50,079 nucleotides of DNA from positions 1-50,079 of the forward strand of contig NZ_QOCZ01000026.1 in the NCBI RefSeq assembly GCF_018207095.1, written 5' to 3'. The notes beneath the pieces are model-generated. The model made no database searches. It saw only the letters and a list, made by a program, of their open reading frames with translations, and was not told the DNA's origin. This document shows, piece after piece, positions 17,122 to 26,616 of the stretch. How positions within the stretch are numbered: the first letter of the stretch is position 1; the number at the start of each line of letters is the position of its first letter. A program made the position numbers and the translations under genes. This stretch comes from Nocardiopsis sp. MG754419. GTDB taxonomy: Bacteria > Actinomycetota > Actinomycetes > Streptosporangiales > Streptosporangiaceae.

Positions 17122-18690
17122 TTAGACCGGGACTTGTTCCGAATCCGCCACCGTGACGCTGTACACGTCGAGTTCGCGGAAGGGGTTGGGCTGAACGTGC
17201 CGCAGTCGGGTGGACCAGGCCGACAGCGTGCTCTGGTACCAGATCGGCACGGTCGGCATGTCGCGCAGGATCACGCGCTCCGCCTCCTGGTAGCCCTCCC
17301 AGGCCTCCTGTCTGGTCGGCGCGGCATCCGCCGACGAGAGCAGGGAATCGACCTCGGGGTTGCTGTAGCCGCCCACATTGTCCGAAGCTCCGGTCCGGTA
17401 CATCGGGCTGAGGAAATTCTCGATCGACGGGTAGTCCGCGATCCAGCCGGAGCGGAACACGGCCGTGATCTCACCGGCGTTGAGCCTGCGCCTGAATTCC
17501 CCCAACGTGCGGATCGCCACGAAGCGGCAGGAGACGTTCAGGACCGCCGAGATCGAGGCGCAGACCTCCTCCATCCAGGGTTGGTTGGGTGAGTCGACGT
17601 TGGAGGTCAGCTCGATGTCGCCCTCGAACCCCGAGGCCTCGAACAGCTCCCTGGCACGCTCGGGCGAGTAGGAGCACAACTCACCACCCTGGCCGGCGAG
17701 GCGCCCGGAGACAGCGGGCGGGACCAGGCCGTCGGCGGGCACCTGGTGGCCCTGGAAAATCCGGTCGATCAGGGTGACGCGGTCGATCGCCATGGAGATC
17801 GCCTGTCGCACGCGGGGGTCGGCGTAGCGCGAATCGCCGAGCGGAAACGAGATGGTCTGGATTCCGAGATAGGTCCGGTCATGCGTGCGGTTGGGCAGAT
17901 CCCGTAGGTACCGGTCCCCTTCCAACGCCCAGAAGGGGGTCACGTCCAGATAGTCGAGACGGTCTGCGACCACATCGTGGTAGGCGTCCTCCAAGCTGGC
18001 GTAGACACGGAATTCGATGCCGCCGATACGAGGCCTGTCGTCCCCGGCGTAGTCCTCGTAGCGGTGGAGCACGATGTTGCGCTCGGGCTCCCGGGAGACG
18101 AATCGGAAGGCTCCGTTGCCGACCGGGTGGGCCTCGAACGCCGCCCGGTCTTCGAAGAACACTCGTGGCAACGGGAAGAACGCGCTGCACCCGAGGGTGA
18201 CGGGGAATTCCGCGAAAGGCTCCTTCAGGGTCACCACGAAGGTGTGCTCGTCGATCACGACGAGGCCGGACAGCTCCGAGACCGCGGAGTCCGAGGCGTT
18301 CACCTCGTCGAAGCCGTCGATGTGCGACAGGAAGCCGGAGGCCTGCATGCCGTTGGGCCCGTACGCGGTGTGGTTCCAGGCGTCGACGAAGCTGCTCGCC
18401 GTGACAGGTGAGCCGTCGTGGAACGTCCAGCCGTTCTTGAGCGTAATGGTGAAGACCCGGGAGTCGTCGGTCGTGATGGATGCGGCGACCGCGTTCGTGG
18501 GCGTGGCGTCCACCGGGTCGTAGGAGACGAGGCCGCGGAAGAGGGCGGCGATCACTTTGACACCGCCGGACTCGGTCGTGTGACCGGGAATGAGCGCGTT
18601 CTCCGGCTCGGTTCCGTGATAGCTGATGATCGTGGCCGAATCGCCCGGTTCGGGCTTGGCGACGGTCTGTGTCGTACCGGTCGTTCGCAC
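17122..18690 (-). CDS. family 5 (peptide/oligopeptide type) extracellular solute-binding protein lacking a signal peptide
   Basis: Predicted 522-aa protein with a full SBP_bac_5 (DppA/OppA-like) domain: LFRGLVSYDP, then TITLKNGWTFHDGSPVTASS, FVDAWNHTAYGP, VGNGAFRFVSREPERNIVLH, RVRQAISMAIDR and IADYPSIENFLSPMY. GTG 18690 with GGAGG just upstream is the best start; nothing resembling a signal peptide or lipobox exists there or in the 42 codons before it. Family members are normally lipoproteins. No ABC permease or ATPase genes adjoin; an MFS transporter does. It could be a cytosolic binding protein, or a secreted one that lost its leader. Confidence 0.8.
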   Translation of the reverse strand: MRTTGTTQTVAKPEPGDSATIISYHGTEPENALIPGHTTESGGVKVIAALFRGLVSYDPVDATPTNAVAASITTDDSRVFTITLKNGWTFHDGSPVTASSFVDAWNHTAYGPNGMQASGFLSHIDGFDEVNASDSAVSELSGLVVIDEHTFVVTLKEPFAEFPVTLGCSAFFPLPRVFFEDRAAFEAHPVGNGAFRFVSREPERNIVLHRYEDYAGDDRPRIGGIEFRVYASLEDAYHDVVADRLDYLDVTPFWALEGDRYLRDLPNRTHDRTYLGIQTISFPLGDSRYADPRVRQAISMAIDRVTLIDRIFQGHQVPADGLVPPAVSGRLAGQGGELCSYSPERARELFEASGFEGDIELTSNVDSPNQPWMEEVCASISAVLNVSCRFVAIRTLGEFRRRLNAGEITAVFRSGWIADYPSIENFLSPMYRTGASDNVGGYSNPEVDSLLSSADAAPTRQEAWEGYQEAERVILRDMPTVPIWYQSTLSAWSTRLRHVQPNPFRELDVYSVTVADSEQVPV

Positions 18691-18930
18691 ATTTCCTCCG
18701 CTGGTTCCGTGTCTGGTGAAATCGGATGCCACGCGCGCGGACGACGGGCGCCCGCACTGGAAAGAGTCCAGCAGAGGCCCGGGTTGGACGCCACTCTCGG
18801 GGGTCGAGACAATCAATCAGGACAAATGACTCGACACGGTTTCACGAAGGCGGTCACGACAATGGCGCCCCCATTGTGGCGAACAATGGAGGCGCCACTA
18901 TACGGGCGGGCGTGTGAGGGCGAAGAGCGA

Positions 18931-20220
18931 TCAGTCGGCGGCTTCGTCCGACACCCGATCCTTCCTCTCCACGGCTTCCTCCTTGGCCGGAACACGCTTG
19001 ATCCGCATGGACAGGAAGGCGGCGACGACGCTCAGGATGCCGGCCGCGTACCACGCGGGCGCGTAGTCGTGGAAGTTGTCGCGGATCATGCCGGCCGCGG
19101 TAGCGGAGATGGCGGCCCCGACCTGGTGCGCGGCGAAGACCCATCCGAAGACGATGGCGGCCGAGGCTCCGAAATGCTCCCGGCACAGAGCGATGGTCGG
19201 TGGCACCGTGGCGATGAAGTCGAGGCCGTAGATGATGACGAACACGATCATGAACCCGGTGATCTCCTCGCCGAACAGCTGTGGGAGGAGCAACAGCGAG
19301 ATACCGCGCAGGGTGTAGAAGAAAGCGAGCAGGATGCGCGGGTCCACCCGGTCGGTGAGCCAACCGGAGAAGATCGTACCGATGAGGTCGAAGACACCGA
19401 TGAGCGCGAGCAAGCCGGCGGCGGCCACAACAGGCATACCGTGGTCGTGGGCGGCCGGAATGAAGTGGGTGGCCACAAGGCCGTTGGTGGTGGCTCCGCA
19501 GATGGCGAATCCGGCCGCGAGGAGCCAGAACGCCCTCGTCCGGGTGGCGTTGATCAACCCGTCGATGGCGATCCGGGCCGCGTTCCCTGACGGAGGCGTC
19601 GGGGGTACGATCTCGCTTCCCCCGAAGGGTGGGATCCCGGAATCCGCTGGGTACTCACGGAAGAACAGCAGCACCATGGGCACCGTGAGGAACGCGACGA
19701 GGGACACCACGATGGCGGCGGCCCGCCACCCTCCGTCCGACTCGGTCAGGGTCGCCACAACCGGCAGGAACACCAGAGAACCGGTGGCGCCTCCCGCTGA
19801 GAGGATGCCGCTGACCAGCCCCTGGCGCTTGTGGAACCAGCGGGTGCTGATGACCGCCACGAAGCCCAGCGAAATCGAGCCGGCGCCCAGACCCACCAGG
19901 ACACCCCAGAGCATGATCAGCTGCCACGCCGCGGTCATGAACACGGTGAGTCCGCTGCCCAGCGCGATCAGCGCCATCGCGCCGGCCGTCACCTTGCGCA
20001 CGCCGAAGCGCTCCATCAGCGCGGCGGCGAACGGCGCGGTCACGCCGTACAACGCGAGGTTGACCGATATAGCGAAGCCGATAGTTCCAGTCGACCACCC
20101 GAATTCGTCCTGGAGCGGGCCCACGAGGGCGCCCGGAGTTGACCGGAACCCGGCTGCGCCGACGAGCGCGACAAAGCCGATCCCGGCGATCATCCACGGT
20201 AGTAAATGCTTGTTTCTCAC
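18931..20220 (-). CDS. MFS transporter, oxalate/formate antiporter (OFA) type
   Basis: Predicted 429-aa major facilitator with about 12 transmembrane helices. The opening WMIAGIGFVALVGAAGFRST, the long first loop with LQDEFGWSTGTIGFAISVNL, and the signature RFGVRKVTAGAMAL between helices 2 and 3 are typical of the OFA/monocarboxylate group. A cytoplasmic loop near the middle contains PPTPPSG. The start is uncertain: GTG 20220 or 20223 gives the usual N-terminus (RNKHLLPWMIAG), ATG 20274 would extend it by 18. It is divergent from the GlxA-type regulator. Confidence 0.85.
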   Translation of the reverse strand: MRNKHLLPWMIAGIGFVALVGAAGFRSTPGALVGPLQDEFGWSTGTIGFAISVNLALYGVTAPFAAALMERFGVRKVTAGAMALIALGSGLTVFMTAAWQLIMLWGVLVGLGAGSISLGFVAVISTRWFHKRQGLVSGILSAGGATGSLVFLPVVATLTESDGGWRAAAIVVSLVAFLTVPMVLLFFREYPADSGIPPFGGSEIVPPTPPSGNAARIAIDGLINATRTRAFWLLAAGFAICGATTNGLVATHFIPAAHDHGMPVVAAAGLLALIGVFDLIGTIFSGWLTDRVDPRILLAFFYTLRGISLLLLPQLFGEEITGFMIVFVIIYGLDFIATVPPTIALCREHFGASAAIVFGWVFAAHQVGAAISATAAGMIRDNFHDYAPAWYAAGILSVVAAFLSMRIKRVPAKEEAVERKDRVSDEAAD

Positions 20221-20293
20221 CACTCGGCAAGAATGCTCGATGCTTCTGAGCCTCGCGAGTAGCTGAAGGGCCATCTTGTGGAAGAATCGGGCC

Positions 20294-21268
20294 ATGAGTC
20301 GCCCCCGCCTGATCGCCGTGCTCGCCTTGGACGACGTCGTCGCGTTCGACCTCGGGATGCCCGCGCAGATCTTCCACGCGGCCATGGACGAGCGGGAGCA
20401 ACGCCTCTACCGGGTCCGGATCTGCACACCCGGTGGCCGGCCGGTGCGCAGCAACGCGGGGTTCACCGTCACACCCGAGCGCGGCCTGGATCTGCTCGCA
20501 GAGGCGGACATCGTCTTGGTGGCCGGTGTGCACTACAGCTCACCGGTGATGACCGACGGGACCTTGGACCAGGCGGTGCGCGACGCCTTGGTGACCGCGG
20601 CCCAAGGCCGAGCGCGGATCATGTCGATCTGCACGGGCGCGTTCATCCTCGCCTCGGCTGGGCTGCTGGACGGGTACCGCGCCACCACACACTGGGCGCA
20701 CGCGGACGGTTTCCGCAGGCTCTACCCACATGTCGAGCTCGACCCCGATGTGCTGTTCGTCGACGAGGGCCCGATTCTCACGTCAGCGGGCGTCGGCGCC
20801 GGGGTGGACCTCTGCCTCCAGGTGGTGCGGGACGACCACGGCAGCGGGGTGGCGAACATGGCTGCGCGCCGGTGCGTCGTCCCGCCCTGGCGCCCTGGCG
20901 GGCAGTCCCAGTTCATCGTGCGCCCGATACCCGAAGTGTCCGACACCTCAATAGCCAGGGCACGGAACTGGGCGCTAGAGAACCTGTCCAATGCACTGGA
21001 CCTGCGCACCCTGTCCGCCGAGGCCAAGATGAGTACCCGCACGTTCACACGCAGGTTCCGCGAGGAGACGGGCTTGAGCCCGCGCAAATGGATCACGCAG
21101 CAGCGGGTTGACCGAGCCCGGCATCTGCTGGAGACCACTGACCTGGGCATCGACCAGGTGGCCCGCCATTCGGGCTTCGGCACCGGGGCAGCGTTGCGCC
21201 AGCAGATGAGCGCGACGCTGGGCGTGGCGCCGAGCACCTATCGCGCCACGTTCCGGTCCGACGGTTGA
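20294..21268 (+). CDS. GlxA family transcriptional regulator (DJ-1/PfpI + AraC HTH)
   Basis: Predicted 324-aa regulator. Residues 1-185 form a DJ-1/PfpI-like amidotransferase fold (LIAVLALDDVVAFDLGMPAQ, then MSICTGAFILASAGLLDGY with the nucleophile-elbow Cys, RATTHWAH). Residues about 215-320 form an AraC-type double helix-turn-helix (LSAEAKMSTRTFTRRFREE, then QVARHSGFGTGAALRQQ). Divergent from the MFS gene, with only about 70 bases between them, so a shared regulatory region is likely. Homologues often control amino-acid or quaternary-amine catabolism; a link to the arginine deiminase-like and binding-protein genes is inference. Confidence 0.9.
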   Translation: MSRPRLIAVLALDDVVAFDLGMPAQIFHAAMDEREQRLYRVRICTPGGRPVRSNAGFTVTPERGLDLLAEADIVLVAGVHYSSPVMTDGTLDQAVRDALVTAAQGRARIMSICTGAFILASAGLLDGYRATTHWAHADGFRRLYPHVELDPDVLFVDEGPILTSAGVGAGVDLCLQVVRDDHGSGVANMAARRCVVPPWRPGGQSQFIVRPIPEVSDTSIARARNWALENLSNALDLRTLSAEAKMSTRTFTRRFREETGLSPRKWITQQRVDRARHLLETTDLGIDQVARHSGFGTGAALRQQMSATLGVAPSTYRATFRSDG

Positions 21269-21388
21269 GGAGTTCTCGTTCCATGCCGGCCGCCGGCGCT
21301 CGACCGATCGTTTGGCCGAGGGCTCCGGCCGCGCCGCCGCCACGGTGACAGGGCGGTCGGCGACGTGGATCGACGCGGAGTGGTCGAC

Positions 21389-22681
21389 TTACAGCGGGAG
21401 CGCGGCGGGGACGCGTGGTCGCGCGGAGGCCTCGAAGGCGAACGCCCTCACCAACCGGTCGACCTCGTAAACGAACGGTTGGTCACCACGGTGCAGTAGA
21501 CCCGCCTCCACCAACTCCTCGGCGAGTTCGACCTCATCGTGCGCGGAGGGGCCCGGGGCGTAGTGGACCCGAAGTCTCGCGATGCGTCCGAGTAGGGTCG
21601 CGGACGCCTCGCTGACCTCGCGATATGCCGTGTTCAGGGAAGCCCGCAGCGACATGTCCCCTACGCACAGCCAGTCCAAGGCTCGGCAGGGATCCAGCAG
21701 CCAGGAGTTCACCCTGTGCAAGGGTAGATCCGGTCTCGAGACCAGCTTGCGCAGCGTGATGTCCAGGGCCAGCGGGATGTCGCAGCACAGCTCGGCGAGC
21801 CGAGCGTGCTCGCGCGGCTCGTTCTCGGCCCGCTCGGGCACGGCCGCGCGGACCGCCGCCAGCGAGTCGGCGCGGGAAAGCGCCTTGAGCCGAACGCGAC
21901 GAACATCGCCCAGGCAGAGCAGCGGCGTCCGGCTGACCAGTACTGTCACGCTGTACCGCGTCTCGGCCAGTAGCGGCCGCACCTGCTGTTCCTCGCGCAC
22001 GTTGTCCAGCACCACCAGCAGCCTCCTCTCAGCGAGGATGGAGCGATACAGGCCGGCGCGTTGATCCACGTTGTCGGGCAGAAGGTCGCAGGACACCCGG
22101 AGGGCCCGCAGGAATCCGTCCAGCACGTCTCCGACATCCGCGGCGGTACCGGTCAGCGGCCCGAGGTCCGCGTACAACTGACCATCGACCATCTCAGAGG
22201 CGATGCGGTGCGCGTAGCGCATGGCGAAGTCGCTCTTGCAGGTGCCGAACGACCCGGTGATCACCACGGGGGTCCCCGCGGGTTCACGACAGAGACGGTC
22301 CAGTTCGGCTCGCCGGTCGATGAAACCGCAAGGGCGCAACAGTAGTTGGGCCGGTGCGGGCATCTCGGGAGCGGAGGACGTGGGCTTGGGCCGGGGCCTC
22401 GTGGCGGTGCCGGAATCGCCGACGTCCGCGGCCTGCATCCAGCGCCGCCGCCACACCTCTCGGTCCCCGCCGCACGCAGCGACGAACCCGAGGGTGACCT
22501 GCAGGGTCGGCATACGTATGCCACTGGCCGCGCTCGACAGCACAGACGAAGAGAAGAGTGCTAATCGGGCCATCTCTCGGTAGGTCGGGTTTCCCGCCTG
22601 CGCGCGGAGTTGCCGCAGCTCTTTCGCGAAGACAGCCACCCTGCCCCCGCTGACATCGATAGGCTTCTCTGGTCTGGCCAC
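21389..22681 (-). CDS. HTH and NB-ARC (STAND) regulator
   Basis: Predicted 430-aa regulator. Residues about 12-80 look like a helix-turn-helix domain of the kind found before NB-ARC modules in actinomycetes (KELRQLRAQAGNPTYREMAR). An NB-ARC ATPase follows: FIDRRAELDRLC, a Walker A-like GSFGTCKSDFAMRYAHRI where the usual Gly before Lys is Cys, Walker B RRLLVVLDNVREEQQVRPLL, a sensor Arg in TVLVSRTP, and a GLPLA-like CDIPLALDI. No C-terminal TPR or WD repeats remain. It lies downstream of the biosynthetic cluster on the same strand and may be its pathway-specific regulator. AT-rich sequence precedes it. Confidence 0.8.
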   Translation of the reverse strand: MARPEKPIDVSGGRVAVFAKELRQLRAQAGNPTYREMARLALFSSSVLSSAASGIRMPTLQVTLGFVAACGGDREVWRRRWMQAADVGDSGTATRPRPKPTSSAPEMPAPAQLLLRPCGFIDRRAELDRLCREPAGTPVVITGSFGTCKSDFAMRYAHRIASEMVDGQLYADLGPLTGTAADVGDVLDGFLRALRVSCDLLPDNVDQRAGLYRSILAERRLLVVLDNVREEQQVRPLLAETRYSVTVLVSRTPLLCLGDVRRVRLKALSRADSLAAVRAAVPERAENEPREHARLAELCCDIPLALDITLRKLVSRPDLPLHRVNSWLLDPCRALDWLCVGDMSLRASLNTAYREVSEASATLLGRIARLRVHYAPGPSAHDEVELAEELVEAGLLHRGDQPFVYEVDRLVRAFAFEASARPRVPAALPL

Positions 22682-24289
22682 ACTGCGATCCCTTCCGCGA
22701 CAATCAAGCTTAATGCTCTCTTAACATTTCGGATGGAACGGATGCCTGCCTCCAGTCACCTCAGCCAAAGGGACTCGCCGCACAACAGTTTATTGAAGTC
22801 GACGCGAGAGTTGATCGACAGGGCTGATCGAACCAAAGAATCAACCCTTCGACAAGAGTTGCTGCGCGACCAGCTTCCATGGCCACAACCGGCCAACTCT
22901 CACACGCGCCTCTCAACGCACCCTCTACTCGTTGTTCACAACACGGCCTTCCTTCCATGTGCGTCTGACTTCTCGGATCTTCATTATTCTTTCCGCGCTG
23001 AACTGCGTCGACACGCGGCGCAGGCGCACCGGCGCGGGCCCCTGCCAGATCACGTAGGCGACCGCCGCGGAGGCGGCCGAGTCCGGCCGCCTGCGGACAG
23101 CGTCGGCCAAAGCGCAGGGGACGAGGACGGGGCGGCGGAGTCGAGCATGCGGGCGGGCCGCAGGACCACCGCAGCTCGCCGCGCCTCTTCGGAGGCGCGC
23201 GACGTCCACCCCGACCCGAATCCGTGGTGGGATCGCCCGACCTCCAATCGATCCCGCATCGAGCTTTTTCCGGAATTTCGGATCGCGACGTTCGACTCCG
23301 TTCCCTCACGTTCACGAAGGGACACGAAACGACGACAGAATGTCTTTGTCGTTCCGACTCCCGAATCCGGAGCACCGGCACGGAACAACCAGGGGCGATT
23401 TCTCAGAGTCGTCGATGCGTGACCTATTCGAATCACACTCAACGTGACGCACCGCTTTCCGACAGCCACGAAAGAGCGGACTGTTCCAAGAATGGCCGCC
23501 CAGTCTCGAGGCCCGAAAGAACTGCTACGGCCAGGCCGAATAGGTCTCACCCGAAGGTGGTCCGGGCGGACTGCGACCGGAGCTCCGGACGAGTCCACGG
23601 ACGACACAGGTGTCCGCTCCTCTGGGGGAACGATCTGTGGTGCGCGCGCCGCCGCTACGACCCGTCGTGGTGTCGTGCACTGCATCAGGCAGCGACCAGG
23701 AGGTCCACAACGGTTCACCGTCGGGCGCCGGCCACCGGGATGTTCAGGACGCGTCTCGTGCGCCTACCCGGGCGGAAGGGACGGCCGACTCCAAGGCGAA
23801 CACCGACCAAGAGGGTGCCCCGGCCCTCGTTCGAAGGTCGGACCCGAACGGCACACGGAAAGGTGGCCTGACGCACGTGGCGTCGGCGATCACGATGACG
23901 ACAGGCGCGATGCCGGCGAGTGAGTCGCGCTCGACCGGGCGAGGGAGGTGGTGGTGCGGGGCGCGGGTTCGGCGGCGAGGAACGGGTGGAGACGCGGTGT
24001 GGTCCACTGGTCCTGCCGGCCGCACATTCTGGCCCTCGCCGGCGCGGCGGTGCAGTCATGACCAGGCGCACTGATGGTGGATGCCCAGGCCGCTGCCCGC
24101 ACGTGCTGCGGGAAGGCCCGGAACACGGACGTGTTCGATGATGGGAGCGCGGTCGTGGACGGCCGAGCGCCACCGGCGTGGGCCACGAGGACCTCCGGGT
24201 GGTGTGGAGGGCCGTCTCCACCGCACCGGAGGTTCTCTTCGGCATCTGCACCTTGCCGGGCTTGTCACTGGTGCCGTGGTCGAGTGCGG
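22682..24289. other. 1.6-kb region without a recognised gene
   Basis: The first 320 bases (22700-23000) have lower GC than the surroundings, as expected for a regulatory region in front of the NB-ARC gene. Beyond that, open frames on both strands are Arg/Ser/Thr/Pro-rich, lack ribosome-binding sites and match no family. No transposase scar was seen. It separates the regulator from the last gene of the cluster. Confidence 0.45.
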
Positions 24290-24796
24290 TTAGCGCGGTA
24301 CCACGCCGGCACCGTCCAGCGAACGGTAGCGGCCGTGCAGGAAGACCAGGGCCGGGCCGTATCGGCGTTCGTCCACCGCGACGACCTCACCGATGGCGAT
24401 GGTGTGGTCGCCCGCGTCGAAGCTGTCCCATAGGACGCACTCCAGCCAGCTCGCCGAGTCCAGCACCAGAGCACCGGTGTTCGCCCCCGGCGAGGCGGCC
24501 AGAGTGTCCATCGCTCGGGAACGCGATGCCCGGTCCCGTGCCAACGCCCCGGCGACATCCCGGGCTCGGCTGTCCAGGATCGAGACGGCCCACTTCTTGG
24601 TGGCCAACAGGTCGGCCAGGAACGCCGAGTCCAGCCGCAGACACAGCGACACCAGCGGTGGGTCGAGCGAGACCGAGGTCAGGGAGTTGACCGTGACCGC
24701 GTCGTGGTGTCGACCGTCGGCCTGGTCGCTGTAGGTCGTCGCTACGCACACGCCGGTGGCGAAGTTGCGCATGACCCCACGTAGGTCGGGTGACAT
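24290..24796 (-). CDS. flavin reductase (HpaC/ActVB-like)
   Basis: Predicted 168-aa short flavin reductase of two-component monooxygenases. Conserved pieces are MRNFATGVCVATT, AVTVNSLTSVSLDPPLVSLC, KKWAVSILDS and the C-terminal HTIAIGEV with LVFLHGRYRSL. AAAGGAG eight bases before ATG 24796 fixes the start. It would reduce free FAD or FMN with NAD(P)H and pass it to a partner oxygenase, most likely the group D monooxygenase at 32446-33693. It is the last gene of the minus-strand biosynthetic cluster, 108 bases after the BBE-type oxidase. Confidence 0.9.
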   Translation of the reverse strand: MSPDLRGVMRNFATGVCVATTYSDQADGRHHDAVTVNSLTSVSLDPPLVSLCLRLDSAFLADLLATKKWAVSILDSRARDVAGALARDRASRSRAMDTLAASPGANTGALVLDSASWLECVLWDSFDAGDHTIAIGEVVAVDERRYGPALVFLHGRYRSLDGAGVVPR

Positions 24797-24904
24797 GCCG
24801 GTCGCTCCTTTCGATATCGGCACCTTCGGGCCCAACGGCGCCGCTTCCGGGGCAGAGCGTCCCGCAGGAATGTGGAGGGGTGACCCTGGGAGCGCGGCCA
24901 CAGG

Positions 24905-26260
24905 TCAGATCGCCTGGGCGAAGGAGAAGATCCGGTCAGGGTCGTAGCGGCGTTTGACCTGGGCGAGCCGCTGCGCGTTGGGTCCGTGATAGGCGGTACG
25001 CCAGTCGTCCAGATCCGGGTCGCTGAAGTTGAGGTAGGAGGCGTCGGTGGCGAACTCCCCCATGTTCCGGTACAGGGCGTCCAACCACTCCAGGTTGTCC
25101 CGTTCGACACTCGGCGACTCGTCCGGCCGCCACGACGTGTCCATCGAGATGAGGAACAGCGCCTCCCGGTGGGGGAAGGCCGTCTCCTCGACAGGGACGT
25201 CGTTGATCACCCCACCCCAGGTGAACAGGGCCACCCCGGCACCGTCCGGGTTGGCGCTGCCCGGCCACTTGTCGAGAGCGGACACGATGGTGCGCAACCC
25301 TTCCTCGGGCAGGGGGCCTGGGGTGCACCGGGTCCGCACGGCGAACGCGCCGCCTGCGGTCGTATGGTGGAGGTAGTCTGCGGCCTCCCAGTAGGTACGG
25401 TCTTCGATGTCCGCCCGAGTCGCCGGGGCCACGGACAGCGCTGGGGCCAGCATTTCCCGCAGCTCGTGCGCCGGTCCCAGGTGCTGCCCGATGACCGAGA
25501 CCACGTCGTCTCCGTCCCTTGACCGGCTGATCCCGATGCGCGCGGAGAACTCGTTGGGCGCGCGGTGCATGACCTCCTGCATGACGGCCAGCACCTCGAT
25601 CGCGTGCGGCCGCTCCCACAACACCAGGCAGGTGGAGGTGGCCGGCACCGGCCGCGCCTGGAAGGTGAAGGATGTGTTCACCCCGAAGTTGCCGCCCCCT
25701 CCACCCCTGCACGCCCAGAAAAGATCGGAGTTCTCGGTCTCACTGCACGTCAGGGTCCTACCGTCGGCGAGTACGACGTCGGTGGACACGAGGGCGTCGC
25801 AGGTGAGCCCCGCCGCTCGGGACACGACGGAGACGCCGCCGCCGAGCACGAGCCCACCGATGCCGACGTCATGCGAGTTGCCCAGGGGAAGGGTCATTTC
25901 GTGCGCTCGCAGCGCGCTGTAGAGCTTGCGCATCCGGGTACCACCGCCGACCGTGACCAGGGCCGTCGACGGGTCCACGTGCACGCCGTCGATGCCACTC
26001 AGATCGAGCACCAGGCCGCTGTTGACGGAGCCGCCGGCGTAGCCATGACCTCCGCCCCTGGCCACGACCGGTACACCGCAGTCTCTGGACCACGCTATCG
26101 CTCTGCCCACGTCGGCGGGCCCTGTCACGGAGAGCACTGCGGCAGGGGTCACGTCTCGGTAGCGCTCATTGAAGGGTGTGCTGCGCGCGCGGAAACCGGT
26201 GTCGCCGGGAAGTCGCAGCCGACCGTCGACGAGACCGCGCAGTCGGTTCCACCGCGTCAT
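24905..26260 (-). CDS. FAD-linked oxidase, berberine bridge enzyme (BBE) type
   Basis: Predicted 451-aa PCMH-type FAD-binding oxidoreductase. The FAD domain holds VVARGGGHGYAGGSV, where His is the usual 8-alpha-histidyl attachment site, and NSHDVGIGGLVLGGGVSVV, where the Cys that makes the second (6-S-cysteinyl) bond in bicovalent members is not present. The C-terminal BBE domain ends YLNFSDPDLDDW, AYHGPNAQRLAQVKRRYDP. No signal peptide, so cytosolic. Its ATG overlaps the previous stop by four bases (ATGA). In antibiotic clusters such enzymes oxidise alcohols, form rings or create double bonds; dehydrogenation of a hydrazine or C-N bond is a speculative role. Confidence 0.88.
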   Translation of the reverse strand: MTRWNRLRGLVDGRLRLPGDTGFRARSTPFNERYRDVTPAAVLSVTGPADVGRAIAWSRDCGVPVVARGGGHGYAGGSVNSGLVLDLSGIDGVHVDPSTALVTVGGGTRMRKLYSALRAHEMTLPLGNSHDVGIGGLVLGGGVSVVSRAAGLTCDALVSTDVVLADGRTLTCSETENSDLFWACRGGGGGNFGVNTSFTFQARPVPATSTCLVLWERPHAIEVLAVMQEVMHRAPNEFSARIGISRSRDGDDVVSVIGQHLGPAHELREMLAPALSVAPATRADIEDRTYWEAADYLHHTTAGGAFAVRTRCTPGPLPEEGLRTIVSALDKWPGSANPDGAGVALFTWGGVINDVPVEETAFPHREALFLISMDTSWRPDESPSVERDNLEWLDALYRNMGEFATDASYLNFSDPDLDDWRTAYHGPNAQRLAQVKRRYDPDRIFSFAQAI

Positions 26261-26616
26261 GTCCGAGCTCCCGTCTGCGTTGAGGAGAACGAAGGCGTCG
26301 CGACCTCTTCCAGGTAGGAGACCCCACTGTCGGCGTTCTCGCCATAGCGCTCCCACTGTTCCCGGAGCACGAGGAGTCCGTCGGGCCGAGGCTGGGGCAC
26401 GTTCACGGTGTACCCGGAGATCACCTCCCCGGAGTCCAGCACCATGGTGTAGGCGAGTCGCAGCGTGCCGTCGGCCGCGCACGTCCCGTTGACCGTGCCG
26501 CGCCGTACTTTGCCACCGGTGAAGTCCGCCCAGACCAGGTCGCCGTCCTGGCGGTAGCGTGAGAGGACGCCGTCGTTCGCGCCCACCTTCTGGAACAGCC
26601 TGCCCTCGTAGTTCAT
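26257..26616 (-). CDS. small lipocalin-like protein ('N-acetylglutamate synthase'-labelled family)
   Basis: Predicted 119-aa protein starting MNYEGRLFQKVGAND. The pattern NYEGR.F, GDLVWADFTGGKVRRGTVNG, LRLAYTMVLDSGEVISG, and LLVLREQWERYG resembles a widespread small family that databases often name N-acetylglutamate synthase without good reason; the strand pattern suggests a lipocalin-like beta barrel. It overlaps both neighbours by four bases (ATGA at each end), so it is tightly co-translated with the ATP-grasp ligase and the oxidase. Possible roles are ligand binding, cyclisation or catalysis of a tailoring step; unknown. Confidence 0.6.
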   Translation of the reverse strand: MNYEGRLFQKVGANDGVLSRYRQDGDLVWADFTGGKVRRGTVNGTCAADGTLRLAYTMVLDSGEVISGYTVNVPQPRPDGLLVLREQWERYGENADSGVSYLEEVATPSFSSTQTGART

